Shown here one piece after another: positions 26,201 to 34,671 of a DNA stretch of 64,000 nucleotides. Where the stretch lies: the NCBI GenBank assembly GCA_965224415.1, contig CBDCZB010000002.1, positions 124,001-188,000 on the forward strand. Reading direction: 5' to 3'. The notes beneath the pieces were generated by a model. It saw only the letters and a list, made by a program, of their open reading frames with translations. It had not been told where the DNA came from and did no database searches. The position numbers and the translations under genes are program-made. Within the stretch, counting starts at the first letter, position 1. Each line of letters opens with the position of its first letter. This stretch comes from DAOUJI01 sp965224415. GTDB lineage: Bacteria > Chloroflexota > Dehalococcoidia > Lucifugimonadales > JAGWBF01.

Positions 26201-29200
26201 GTCTATTACAGCTATGCCCGCGGCGTTGTTACCGGCCGGAATTCGGGCGGACTGCTTTACCCCTCCGCTGACCAATACGGAATCAACGGACAGCAGACCT
26301 ACTGGGACACGCTGACCAGCGGCCAGGCCACCAGCAACGGCGGTACGGGCCAGACCACCAGCAACTTGAAGAGTCCCACCGGCGCCACCGGCATCTACTC
26401 GGACTGGCCAACCGCCACCTGGGACTTCGGGACGGCCATCCAGTACCCGGCGCTGAAGTACGACACCGACGGCGACGGGGCGGCGTCCTGGCAGGAGTTC
26501 GGGCGGCAGCGCCGCTCCGCGCCGGTGGTGGCGCCGGGCACGGTGGACTACGACACGGACGACGACGGCCTCATCGAGGTGGACAGCCTGGTCAAGCTGA
26601 ACGCTGTCCGCTGGGACCTGGACGGCAACGGGGCGTCGGCGAATGCGGGCTACGCCACCGCCTTCCCCAATCCCGAAACCGGCATGGGCTGTCCCATCAC
26701 CGCCACCGATGCCGACGACAACGACTGCACCGGCTACGAGCTGACGGCGGACCTGGACTTCGACCAGAACAACGACAACCGGATTACCAGCGCCGACGCC
26801 GCCTGGTGGAACGGTGGCTCTGGTTGGGAACCCATCGGGGGCAACTCCCTAGCCAGCGTTACCTGGGGATACCCCGGTTTCACAGCCACTTTCCAAGGCA
26901 ACGGCCATACTATTTCCCACCTGTACATCGACCGTCCGGGGCGCAACGCCGTGGGGCTGTTCGGCGCTACTAAGGGGAGGAACAGCGTCATCCGCAATCT
27001 GACCCTGGCGGACGTGAACGTCGCAAGTAAAAGGAATGTGGGGGCGCTGGTGGGGAGCAGTTGGGGCTCAATAGAAGGGGTCCACGTCAGCGGCCGAGTT
27101 TCCGGCGATCGGGCCGGCGGGCTGGTGGGCCAACTTTCCGGCAGAGCCAGCCGCAGCCACTCCGAGGCCGTCGTAACAGGCGGGAGCGCCGGCAACCGCC
27201 TAGTCTCTTTCGGCGGTCTGGTAAGCGTACTGACGGGAAGCGTGGAATCGAGCTACGCCACGGGCAGCGTTACCGGGACCCATAACGTGGGCGGGCTGGT
27301 GGGATTCATGGACGAGGACGGCCGGGTCAGCCGGTGCTACGCCACCGGCGACGTAACTGTCTCAGTGACCAACGGTGGCGGTCTGATCGGCCTGAACAAC
27401 AGTGGTTCTATTAGCGCCTGCTACGCCACCGGGGAAGTATCCGGCAACGGTAATATCGCCGGCGGACTGGTCGGCCTTAGCCGCAACCCTAGCGACAACC
27501 GGGGGGCCATCGTCGCCAGCTACGCCCGGGGCAGGGTCACCGCCACCGGCAGCAGAACGGGTGGGCTGGGGGGCAAGGGCGGCGCCAGCGTCACCAACAG
27601 CTACTGGGACGTCACCACCTCCGGCATCGCCGACGACAACAACGCCGCCACCGGCGAGGGCAAGGCCACCTCCGAGTTGCAGTCCCCCACGCAGACTAAC
27701 GGCTACGCGGGCATCTACGCCAACTGGAACCTGGACCTGGACGGGGACGCCAACACCGACGACGATCCGTGGGACTTCGGCACGACCAGCGAGTACCCGG
27801 CGCTGAAGGCAGACTTCAACGACGACGGCATATCGACCTGGCAGGAGTTCGGGCGGCAGCGCCGCTCGGCGCCGGTGGTGCAGCCCCCGGTGGTGGCGCC
27901 GGGCACGGTGGACTATGACACGGACGGCGACAACCTCATCGAGGTCGATAGCCTGGCGAAGCTGAACGCCATGCGCTGGGACGCGGACGGGGACGGCGCC
28001 GGTGGCGGCTCCGACTATGACGCCGCCTTCCCCGACGCGGCCCCCGGCATGGGCTGCCCCAGCGACTGCACCGGCTACGAGCTGGAGGCGGACCTGAACT
28101 TCGACACCAACGGCAGAGTCGGCGCCGACTCCGGCGACGACTACTGGAACGGCGGCATGGGCTGGGCGCCCTTCTGGTACTACGGGACCTTCGAGGGGAA
28201 CCGGCACACCATATCCAACCTGTACGTCAACCGGCCAAACCAGGACTACGTTGGGCTGTTCTCCACCGCCGGCGCCTACGCCGAGGCGAGCGAAGTCCGC
28301 AACGTGGGACTGGAAAACGTGGACGTAACCGGCCGGGAGTACGTGGGGGGACTGGCGGGCCGGGCCTACGGCTCGGTGCGCCGGGTCTACACCACCGGCG
28401 AGGTGAACGGAGAACATTACGTGGGCGGGCTGGTGGGAGAAGCCCGCAGCCTGATTAGCGAGACCTACTCCAAGGCCGACGTGTCCGGAGACGGTTGGGA
28501 GAGCAGCAACGTTGGAGGGCTGGTGGGATACCTGAGACTGGGGACGGTCAAGGCCAGCTACGCCACCGGCGACGTGTCGGGTATGAACTGGGTCGGCGGG
28601 CTGGTGGGCCACAACTCCAGCTCGGACGACGGGGGCATCATCGCCAGCTACGCCACCGGCAACCTGAGCTTCGCCGGGCTGGAAGACGCGGACCCGCCCC
28701 CCGGGCGGTGGGTAGATGGCTTCAGTTCCAGATACTATCTCCCCTACACGCCGACCTGGGTGGGCGGCCTGGTGGGCGACAGCAGCGGCCCGATTGCCGC
28801 CAGCTACTCCACCGGCGGTCACCCGATCAGCCTGGCCGGATTCCAGCCCGGGGAGCGCAAGGACCGCTCCCGGCGGGACCTCGCCTACATGATGGAGGTC
28901 CACTGGAAGATCGGCGGACTGGTCGGCAAGAGCTACGGCCGCGACGAACACGACAGCTACTGGGATATCGTCACGTCCCGGCATCGGCCCGGGGACAAGG
29001 ATTGGGTCTATGGCAAGGGCAAGACCACCGAGGAGCTGCAATGGGTCACCGGCTATACGGGCATCTACGCCAACTGGAACGTGGACCTGGACGGGGACGG
29101 GTTCGGCGATGACCCGTGGGACTTCGGGTCCAGCGCTCACTACCCGACGCTGAAGGTGGACTGGGACGGCGACGGCACGGCCACGGCCTACGAGTTCGGA

Positions 29201-32200
29201 GGCCAGGGCCGGTCGTTGAACGATCACGTCCCCTCTGTAGCTGCAGGCGGCACGGGTGTGTTCGAGGTAACGGTGCCGGAGAACACCCCGTCCGGCGCTC
29301 CCATATTCGGCGTCACGTTGCCCCAGGCGCCCGCGGACGACTTTGCATACTCTGTGTTTAGAGACCCTGAGTGGCCCGATGGGGATCACTTCGACATCGA
29401 CACCTTTACCGGCCAACTTTCTACCAAGGGCGCGCTGGACTACGAGAGCAAGGATACCTACCGGATCCGCATAACAGCCGTTCGCCCCAGCGTCCCCAGT
29501 GATACCTGGCCCTCGACCGGGATAATCATCCGGGTAACCGACGTTGCGGAGCCGCCGGGGCCGCCCACTGGCGTGACCATTGTCCCCCACAAGGGAAGCC
29601 TGGAGGTCTCCTGGACCGCTCCCGACATGACGGGCAAGCCGCCGTTGCGCATCTACGAGGTAACGTACTATCACGACGGCGATAAGGCGAAGCTCACCGC
29701 GGCGGATACTACGACCTACACCATGACCCATCTGACGCCCCTGACCACCTACGCGGTGCGGGTGCGGGCGCGCAACGTCGACGGCTGGGGGCCGGACAGC
29801 GCAGTGGCCTACGGGACCCCCTATTGGTTTGCGCCATCGGCGGCGGCGACCGGGGCGGAGCCGGGGACGCAACGGTTCCGGCGGTCGGCGCCGCAGCCGG
29901 GACAGCCGGCCAACCTCCGGGCGACGCCCCAGGAGGACGGATCGGCTCTGGTGACCTGGGACGCGCCGACCGAGGCCGGGGACGATGCCTTCTACCGGGT
30001 GCGGCGCCGGGTGGACGCCGCCGACAGCAACTACCAGGTCATCGCCCGGCGGGTGGAGGCTGCCGACAGCGGCGGGGTGGTGGCGTACCGGGACGATGGG
30101 AACGGCCGGGAAGCCGGGCAACGCTACCTCTACTCGGTGCGGGCCTTCGACGGGGACGGGGAACCCCTGGGCCGGTGGACTGCAGGGGTGCGGGACAACC
30201 GTCCCCCGGCCTTCGCCGCAGACAGCGCGGCAGCCTTCCAGGTGGCGGAGAACACGGCGGCGGGCGCGGCCATCGGCAACGCCATCACCGCCACCGACCC
30301 GGACGACGGGGACTCGCTGATCTACCTGCTGGGCGGCGCCGACGCCGACCACTTCGCCATCGACGCCGACAGCGGCCAGTTGCAGACCAGCGGCGCGCTG
30401 GACTACGAGTCCCGGGACTCCTACGCGGTGACGGTAATCGCCGCCGACGGCGCGGGGCTGTGGGTCGGCTTGGACGCAACCATCACAGTGACCGACGTGA
30501 AGGAAGCCCCGGCCTTCGCCGCCGCCAGCATAACCCTCCAGGTGGCGGAGAACACGGCGGCCGGCACGAACATCGGCAGCCCGGTGACGGCCACCGACTC
30601 CGACGGCGACGCTCTGACTTATAGCCTGGGCAGCACCGCCGCCGACGGCCACTTTACGATAGATTCCAGCAGTGGCCAGTTGCAGACCAGCGGGGCTTTG
30701 GACTACGAGTCCACCGACTCCTACGCGCTAACGGTCACCGCCACCGACGGCGGCGGGCTGACCGCCAGCATAGATGTGACCATCACCGTTGACGACATAG
30801 AGGAAGCGTCGCAGCCGGGCAACGTCCAGGCGGAATTGCAGTCCGACGGCTCGGTACTGGTGACCTGGAATGCGCCGGCCGGGGATGACACCTTCTACCG
30901 GGTGCGCCGTCGGGTGGACACTGCGGACAGCGGTTACCAGGTCATCGCCCGCCGGGTGGAAGACACCGACAACGACGGTGACGCCGAGTACCGGGACGAT
31001 GGCGGCGACCTGGAAGCCGGGCAGAGCTACCTCTACTCGGTGCGTGCCTTCGCCGGGAGCGGGGCCAAGCTGGGGCCATGGACCGAGGGCGTCAGTGTAG
31101 CCATTCCCGCCGCCGCGCCGTCGGAAAAGGAGAAGCGGGCGGCCAACAATCCGCCGTCCTTCGCCGACAGCACGGCAGAGGTAGGCGTAGCGGAGAACAC
31201 CGCCGCCGGCACGGACATCGGCGACCCGGTTGCCGCCACCGACTCCGACGGCGACAGTCTGACCTACACTCTGGGCACGACGACAGATGACGCCCACTTC
31301 GCCATTGATTCCAAGACCGGCCAGTTGCAGACCAGTGGGGCTTTGGACTACGAGGGCACCAGTTCATACACAGTAACGGTAACCGCCACCGACGGCGGCG
31401 GGCTGACCGCCAGCATCGCCGTAACCGTCACCGTTGACGACGTGGCGGACACACCGCCGGGCCAGCCGGACGCGCCGGAGGTTATCAACGTGAAGCAGAC
31501 CTCCTTCCGCATAACCTGGACGGCGCCGACGGCTGGTTCTTCCGCCATTGCCAGCTACGGCATCCAGTACAAGCTCAGCTCGGAGGCAGATTCCGCCTAC
31601 GCCGACGCGAAGCCCACGAAGAGGGGGACCGTAACCGGCTACAACCTGGTGAACCGGAACGGACAGAGCATCACCGCCGGAACGTCCTATGACGTGCGGG
31701 TGCGGGCGAAGAACGCCGAGGGGTGGGGGGCCTGGTCGGACCCGGCCACTGCCCTCACCGCCAGCCCTGCTCCGGCGGCCAACAACCCGCCAACCTTCGC
31801 CGACAGCGCCGCGACGGTCAGCGTGGCGGAGAACACGGCGGCGGGGGCGGACATCGGCAGCCCGGTGACGGCCACCGATCCGGACGCCGGGGACACGCTG
31901 ACCTACACCCTGGGTACGACGACAGATGGCGCCCACTTTACGATAGATTCCAACAGCGGCCAGTTGCAGACCAAGGGCGCACTGGACTACGAGAACCAGA
32001 GTTCCTACGCGGTAACGGTAACCGCCACCGACGACGGCGGGCTGTCCGCCAGCATTGCCGTAACCGTCAAGGTTGACGACGTGGCGGACACCGCTCCGGG
32101 CCAGCCGGACGCGCCGGAGATTATCAACATCAAGCAGACCTCCTTCCGCATCACCTGGACGGCGCCGGCGGCGGGTTCTTCCGCCATCAGCGGCTACGGC

Positions 32201-32680
32201 ATTCAATACAAGCTGAGCTCGGAGGCAGATTCGGCCTACGCCGACGCTAAGCCGACGAAGAGGGGGACCGTAACCGGCTACAACGTGGTGGACCGGAGCG
32301 GGCAGAGCATCACCGCCGGAACGTCGTATGACGTGCGGGTGCGGGCAAGGAACGACGAGGGATGGGGGGCCTGGTCTAAGGCGGCCACGGTGACCACCGC
32401 TAGCCCCGACCCGCCGTCCGACCCCGCCCCGGCCAACGGGGGCGAGGCGGAAGCCGGTGACAGCGGGCAGGAGGAGCCGGCAGATGCGGCTGGTTCCTAC
32501 CAGGCTACAGCTTACTTCGTCCAGGGCCGGGTCAGGGTAAAGTGGGACGACGTTGACGGGGCGAAGCACTATACGGTGCAGAAGAACGGCCAGTTGCTTC
32601 CTGGGTGGTTCATCGCAACGGCTTTCTTCGACGGCGACGTGGAGGAGAACACCCGGTACGAATACCGGATCACCGCCTAA
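20285..32680 (+). CDS. Giant exported GLUG/cadherin/FN3 repeat protein
   Basis: The 4,131-residue protein starts at the ATG at 20285 (GGAAAGG upstream) with a signal peptide ending AQA near residue 40. Seven ~350-450-residue modules follow, each headed by an EF-hand-like YDTDGDNLIEVDSLAKLNAI segment (about residues 42, 434, 969, 1361, 1746, 2087 and 2542) and filled with GLUG motifs (YVGGLVGY, then RSYSTASVTG, then IKASYATG). Each closes with NWNL-LDGD, WDFGT, QYPALK and FGRQ.RSAP. A cadherin domain sits between modules 2 and 3 (about 862-965). From about 2990 cadherin (VAENTAAG.NIGSPVTATD) and FN3 (VLVTWNAP, FRITWTAP) domains alternate to the end. This plan fits a very large calcium-stabilised adhesin; no anchor is visible. 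Neighbouring modules are very alike in DNA, so copy number may vary and the assembly could be collapsed. The TAA at 32678 looks premature. Confidence 0.88.
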   Translation: MSTATGSLARFGLIALLAAVTVAVVLGALLLFSASPVWAQAVDYDTDGDNLIEVSTLAQLNAIRHDLDGNGDSTHADYTGAFSNAASGMGCAATCLGYELEADLDFDTDGSGAANTGDTYWNGGDGWQPMGDDANADGSTGYNAIFEGNGHTISNLFINRNSTSDVGLFGSSSATSAVRNVGLVGANVTGGDYTGALIGSAYGTVQDAYSSGSVSGNDYVGGLVGYLREAIQRSYSSGSVSGNNYVGGLGGYSMNTIQRSYSTASVTGTAHNAGGLVAHLETAGEIKASYATGTVTGLSRVGGLVGDTDGNITASYSTGAVTGTGSTVGGLVGVQGAGTTTNSYWDTETSGKATSGGGVGKTTSELQSPTQTDGYAGIYANWNLNLDGDANTDEDPWDFGTASQYPALKAEWDGDGTPSAYEFGRQGRSAPVVEDYDDDDNGLIEVDSLVKLNAIRWDLDGNGASTNAGYALAFPTPAAGMGCPVTATDADDNDCLGYELTADLDFNTDTTGSSAAVVDSSDDYWNGGLGWSPIASESTAYMAVFDGGRHTIANLFINRPTSNMVNFRDANKSNYVGLFASLMSPGEVRHLRLTGVSVTGRGNVGAVVGHITQGTVSNVSATGAVTAVGSSGGDGEKAGGLVGSTGSASALIEYSYSTATVTAGDDYAGGLVGESKGEIRASYATGAATATGSYAGGLVGKNDGSGIIKASYATGAASGADHVGGLAGQAVGNILSSYSRGAPSSSSSPAGTNVGGLVGSRSGAGTITNSYWDVTTSGLADDSDPTTGVGKSTRDLQMPAQTDGYAGIYVNWNLNLDGDASTDDDPWDFGTDSEYPALKVKWDGDGTPSAYEFGRQGRSAPNQPPAFDADTLTLSVPENTAAGVNIGSPVLATDPDGDPLYYDVIGDEIVYFTFDADTNQIKTRFVLDHESKTSYSFSIMADDGSGGFPALVDVTINVTNVVEGATDSVDYDSDDDGLIEVDSLSKLDAMRYDLDGDGVSTAAGYLAAFTTPAVGMGCPVTDHDGDSNTPDQPTCTGYELTSDLDFDENGDSQMTSVGDPTYWNTGDGWAPIGSDSSASTRYNAVFDGDGHTISNLFISRSSTNDVGLFGSSSATSAIRNVGLEGASVTGNAYTGALIGSVYGAVEAAYSTGSVNGNGYVGGLVASLSGGSSSIQRGYSTASVTGSTGRIGGLVGSSSGGGQIKASYATGAVRGIDYVGGLAGDSDSNGGITASYATGAVSSSASPAGTNLGGLAGRNTGTITNSYWNVTTTGIADDNNADTGEGKTTSDLQSPTQTNGYAGIYANWNLNLDSTAGGDDPWDFGTASQYPALKADFNRDGVKSAADGDFGRQPRAAPGATNDYDTDDDGLIEVADLDQLNAMRWDLNGDGASTDAGYATAFPNPETGMGCPITAADADDNDCLGYELTADLDFDTNGSGTANLGDTYWNGGDGWAPIGSDASAATRYNAVFDGNGHTISNLFINRSSTNDVGLFGSSSATSAIRNVGLESASVTANSYTGALIGSAYGAVDFAYSTGSVTGSNSSAGGLVGYFEGQIQRSYSTASVTGLDYVGGLVGNATSTTVIKASYATGAVSGRIGVGGLVGSSDGDITASYSTGAVTGTGSNVGGLVGLRNGGTITNSHWDVTTSGIADDSDAGTGEGKATSDLATPTQTNGYAGIYANWNLNLDSTAGGDDPWDFGTASQYPALKADFNDDGVKSAVDGDFGRQPRSAPVVQPPVVAPGTVDYDTDGDNLIEVDSLAKLNAIRWDLDGDGASTNAGYALAFPTPLAGMGCPVTTTDADDNDCTGYELTADLDFDTHGNDDTVTAADAAYWNGGSGWDPIGSSSAPFAATFDGAGHAIANLFINRGSTDYIGLFRVVGDGGRIRNLGLERVKITGRDFIGVVAGEMSAFSGVEAVYVTGAVSGRDLIGGLIGEHHPNASLRNTYSAARVTGSSYVGGLLGYVPSSNATVYYSYARGVVTGRNSGGLLYPSADQYGINGQQTYWDTLTSGQATSNGGTGQTTSNLKSPTGATGIYSDWPTATWDFGTAIQYPALKYDTDGDGAASWQEFGRQRRSAPVVAPGTVDYDTDDDGLIEVDSLVKLNAVRWDLDGNGASANAGYATAFPNPETGMGCPITATDADDNDCTGYELTADLDFDQNNDNRITSADAAWWNGGSGWEPIGGNSLASVTWGYPGFTATFQGNGHTISHLYIDRPGRNAVGLFGATKGRNSVIRNLTLADVNVASKRNVGALVGSSWGSIEGVHVSGRVSGDRAGGLVGQLSGRASRSHSEAVVTGGSAGNRLVSFGGLVSVLTGSVESSYATGSVTGTHNVGGLVGFMDEDGRVSRCYATGDVTVSVTNGGGLIGLNNSGSISACYATGEVSGNGNIAGGLVGLSRNPSDNRGAIVASYARGRVTATGSRTGGLGGKGGASVTNSYWDVTTSGIADDNNAATGEGKATSELQSPTQTNGYAGIYANWNLDLDGDANTDDDPWDFGTTSEYPALKADFNDDGISTWQEFGRQRRSAPVVQPPVVAPGTVDYDTDGDNLIEVDSLAKLNAMRWDADGDGAGGGSDYDAAFPDAAPGMGCPSDCTGYELEADLNFDTNGRVGADSGDDYWNGGMGWAPFWYYGTFEGNRHTISNLYVNRPNQDYVGLFSTAGAYAEASEVRNVGLENVDVTGREYVGGLAGRAYGSVRRVYTTGEVNGEHYVGGLVGEARSLISETYSKADVSGDGWESSNVGGLVGYLRLGTVKASYATGDVSGMNWVGGLVGHNSSSDDGGIIASYATGNLSFAGLEDADPPPGRWVDGFSSRYYLPYTPTWVGGLVGDSSGPIAASYSTGGHPISLAGFQPGERKDRSRRDLAYMMEVHWKIGGLVGKSYGRDEHDSYWDIVTSRHRPGDKDWVYGKGKTTEELQWVTGYTGIYANWNVDLDGDGFGDDPWDFGSSAHYPTLKVDWDGDGTATAYEFGGQGRSLNDHVPSVAAGGTGVFEVTVPENTPSGAPIFGVTLPQAPADDFAYSVFRDPEWPDGDHFDIDTFTGQLSTKGALDYESKDTYRIRITAVRPSVPSDTWPSTGIIIRVTDVAEPPGPPTGVTIVPHKGSLEVSWTAPDMTGKPPLRIYEVTYYHDGDKAKLTAADTTTYTMTHLTPLTTYAVRVRARNVDGWGPDSAVAYGTPYWFAPSAAATGAEPGTQRFRRSAPQPGQPANLRATPQEDGSALVTWDAPTEAGDDAFYRVRRRVDAADSNYQVIARRVEAADSGGVVAYRDDGNGREAGQRYLYSVRAFDGDGEPLGRWTAGVRDNRPPAFAADSAAAFQVAENTAAGAAIGNAITATDPDDGDSLIYLLGGADADHFAIDADSGQLQTSGALDYESRDSYAVTVIAADGAGLWVGLDATITVTDVKEAPAFAAASITLQVAENTAAGTNIGSPVTATDSDGDALTYSLGSTAADGHFTIDSSSGQLQTSGALDYESTDSYALTVTATDGGGLTASIDVTITVDDIEEASQPGNVQAELQSDGSVLVTWNAPAGDDTFYRVRRRVDTADSGYQVIARRVEDTDNDGDAEYRDDGGDLEAGQSYLYSVRAFAGSGAKLGPWTEGVSVAIPAAAPSEKEKRAANNPPSFADSTAEVGVAENTAAGTDIGDPVAATDSDGDSLTYTLGTTTDDAHFAIDSKTGQLQTSGALDYEGTSSYTVTVTATDGGGLTASIAVTVTVDDVADTPPGQPDAPEVINVKQTSFRITWTAPTAGSSAIASYGIQYKLSSEADSAYADAKPTKRGTVTGYNLVNRNGQSITAGTSYDVRVRAKNAEGWGAWSDPATALTASPAPAANNPPTFADSAATVSVAENTAAGADIGSPVTATDPDAGDTLTYTLGTTTDGAHFTIDSNSGQLQTKGALDYENQSSYAVTVTATDDGGLSASIAVTVKVDDVADTAPGQPDAPEIINIKQTSFRITWTAPAAGSSAISGYGIQYKLSSEADSAYADAKPTKRGTVTGYNVVDRSGQSITAGTSYDVRVRARNDEGWGAWSKAATVTTASPDPPSDPAPANGGEAEAGDSGQEEPADAAGSYQATAYFVQGRVRVKWDDVDGAKHYTVQKNGQLLPGWFIATAFFDGDVEENTRYEYRITA

Positions 32681-32731
32681 GACGGCGAGGACAACGTGCT
32701 GGCCGTGATGACTGCGACGACGGGGGAGTAG
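32681..32731 (+). other. In-frame coding tail after the giant gene's stop
   Basis: Reading on in frame past the TAA at 32678-32680 gives DGEDNVLAVMTATTGE and then TAG. This completes the last FN3 strand naturally (RITA-x-DGEDN). A single-base change from TAC or GAC to TAA would explain it. The effect is loss of only ~17 residues. Confidence 0.55.
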
Positions 32732-32901
32732 CCGGGAGACCAGCGCGCACGGCAATGTCCGGACAGCCCTTCAGTCCGACGACTCGGCGCTGCTGACCTG
32801 GGAAGCCTCTGTCGGAGCCGGAGATGGCGCCTTTTACCGGGTGGGCCGCCGGGTGGAGAACGCCGATAACGATGGAGCCGCCGAGTACTTGGACAACACT
32901 A

Positions 32902-34123
32902 GTACTGAACCAAATCAGGATTGGCAGGGATAGAGGCGATGGAGTTTGCGTCTGGCGTCTTGGGCAGTGAACCGCCAGTTAATGGTAGCTCCTATCGCGT
33001 TCCGCTCTGACACGCAGGCGCTGACGGCTCTTTCCAGGCTGTCCTCATCTCCGTTGCGTCCGCGCAGGCAGGCCCGGGCCAGCACGCTGAACTCGATCTC
33101 CGCCATATTCAGCCAGCTTCCGTGCTTGGGAGTGTGGTGCAACTCCAGCCGCTTGGCGATGCGCCGGGCCTCGGCCGCCGGGAAAGTCTCGTAAAGCGAG
33201 GCCATCCGATGCGTGTTCAGATTGTCGAGAACCAGCCGAATCACCGGGACATCGGGGTAGGCCTCATCCACCAGCCACCGCATCTGCTGAGCGAAGTCCT
33301 GCATGGTGCGTTGCCGGGTTATCGCCACGTGGCGCCAGCCCCGGCGAGGCTCACAGGTGAGGAACAGGTTGCGCGTCCCTCCCCGCTGGTATTCGTAGTC
33401 CTCACGCCTCGGCCTCCCAGGCTTTGCCGGCAGCGGTTCCCTCACGTCGGCCAGCAACTGGGTGGAGGTCTCGTCAAAGCAGACCACCGGCCTCTGCGGA
33501 TCGTAGGGCTCGGCGTAGAGATCCAGCACGTCCTCCATGGCCGCCACGAACTCTCCACCTACCTTGGGGATGCACCATTGTTTCTTGAGCCACGGCTTGA
33601 GCGTGTTTTTTTTAGCCGCAGGCGGACCGTCTCGGGAGATAAAGACTCCACCAATCCCAACTCCACCACCTTGCCCGCCAGGGCCCGCATGGTCCAGTGG
33701 TCATGACCGTCGGGCACCGGGCTGCAGGCCAAGGCTATCAGGTGGGCCTCCACCCTTTCATCCACCTTTCTGGGCCGGTTGACCTGGTTATGGTGCCTCA
33801 GCACCTCGTCCAGTCCTTCCTCGGCATACCGCCGCTTGGTGCGGAACACGGTCCGCTCCGACACGTCCAGTGCGGTGGCCACCTGGGGGGCGGTCCAGCC
33901 CTCATCTATCTTGATCAGGATGCGGGCCCGGGTAATCGCCTGTGCGGAACTCCTCCCAGCCCTGATCATCTTCCTGAGCCGTCCCTTTTCCTGTGTTGCC
34001 AGCCGGACTCCGTACTTCTCCTGCACCATGACCACCTCACATCCCACAACCCTTCGTCTATCCCCAAGGTAGCATCCTGTCTGGGCTCACGTACTAACTG
34101 ACAATGCCAGATTGGCCGAATAC
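32902..34123 (-). mobile_element. IS630-family insertion sequence, copy 2
   Basis: This is a 1,222-bp minus-oriented copy of the element at 8614-9835, flanked by TA (32900-32901 and 34124-34125) in a CTAG target. Both terminal repeats are intact. It interrupts the FN3 remnant downstream of the giant gene. Confidence 0.95.
32915..34029 (-). CDS. IS630-family transposase, copy 2
   Basis: The two frames (34029-33559 and 33547-32915) encode proteins identical to those of copies 1 and 3. The A8 slip site and all three DDE residues are present, so it should be active. See the copy at 8708 for domain detail. Confidence 0.93.
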
Positions 34124-34237
34124 TAGTGGTCTGGAAGCTGGGCAAAGTTGCCTCTACTCGGTGGGGGCCTTTGGCGAGGATGGGGTAACATAGGCAAATG
34201 GACAGATGGCGTCAGCGTCTCCACCCCGGCCGACTGA

Positions 34238-34299
34238 CCCGCCTTCGCCCGTAGCAGCCCTCGGTAAAAGAGGGAGTGGCTATTGCGGGCGAAGGCGGG
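34238..34299. terminator. Perfect 14-bp inverted repeat
   Basis: CCCGCCTTCGCCCG at 34238-34251 pairs with 34286-34299 across 34 nt. It lies just past the FN3 remnant and may be the old terminator of that locus, or a REP-like unit. No T-run follows. Confidence 0.5.
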
Positions 34300-34396
34300 A
34301 TGCCCGCAGGCGAGGAGAGGTTGCTCTCCCTTATGCTGCTTATGCAGATGGCTACAACTCAACCACCCACTCAAAAGTTCGCAGTACAGTACGCTT

Positions 34397-34436
34397 AGGC
34401 CCACCAAACTGGTGTGCTTTGGCGGTAGACAGCACC
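34397..34436. repeat. 40-bp repeat, left copy flanking the toxin-antitoxin cassette
   Basis: The sequence begins AGGCCCACCAAACTGG, contains TTTGGCGGTAGACAG and ends ACC. It matches 36223-36262 at 37 of 40 bases in direct orientation. The preceding bases form only a partial palindrome with it, unlike the right copy. The interval to the right copy holds three leftward genes. Confidence 0.65.
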
Positions 34437-34671
34437 GGTCAGGACTAGGCCTCTCCCTTGGCTCCAATCAACCCTGTCCAGCTTATCGGGTACGCCTCAA
34501 CTCCGATTTAGACTTTCGGTGATCAAGACGCCTCTACAGGACACTCTGAAAATTGGCTACACCTCAAAATAACCGCCAATCTCTCGGGTCTGTACCCGTC
34601 CCACTATTGCTGGTTGCCAACCGATAACCAGAAGACTGAGTCGTCGTCGGCACGACGTCCGAATGTTCGCA
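34437..34671. other. Gene-free spacer
   Basis: Together with the inverted repeat and the 40-bp repeat before it (34238-34436), this makes a stretch of over 400 bp without a gene. I see nothing further in it. Confidence 0.4.

Larger units (their letters stand above)
32742..34237 (+). pseudogene. FN3-domain gene remnant split by IS630 copy 2
   Basis: In the +1 frame relative to the giant gene, 32742-32901 reads GNVRTALQSDDSALLTWEAS...FYRVGRRV..ADNDGAAEYLDN. After the IS, 34124 onward continues SGLEAGQSCLYSVGAFGEDG. The two parts join exactly if the IS and one TA are removed. It is clearly related to the FYRVRRRV..A...LEAGQ.YLYSVRAF domains of the giant protein. It has no start and meets a stop soon after (VT then TAG), so it is a decayed duplicate of that protein's C-terminal part. 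Confidence 0.75.

Noticed and set aside
20285..29216. Diversity-generating retroelement variable region in the GLUG modules
   Set aside because: No reverse transcriptase or template-repeat/variable-repeat pair is visible in the window, and the module similarity is spread over whole domains as in ordinary duplication.
27362..30652. Very long minus-strand open frame (1,096 codons) opposite the giant GLUG gene
   Set aside because: It is a composition shadow: the plus-strand gene has coherent signal peptide and domain repeats, while this frame is repetitive Val/Arg/Gly/His-rich text that mirrors the GLUG repeats. The same applies to 21275-23071, 31364-32755 and the plus-strand frames over both cadherin genes.
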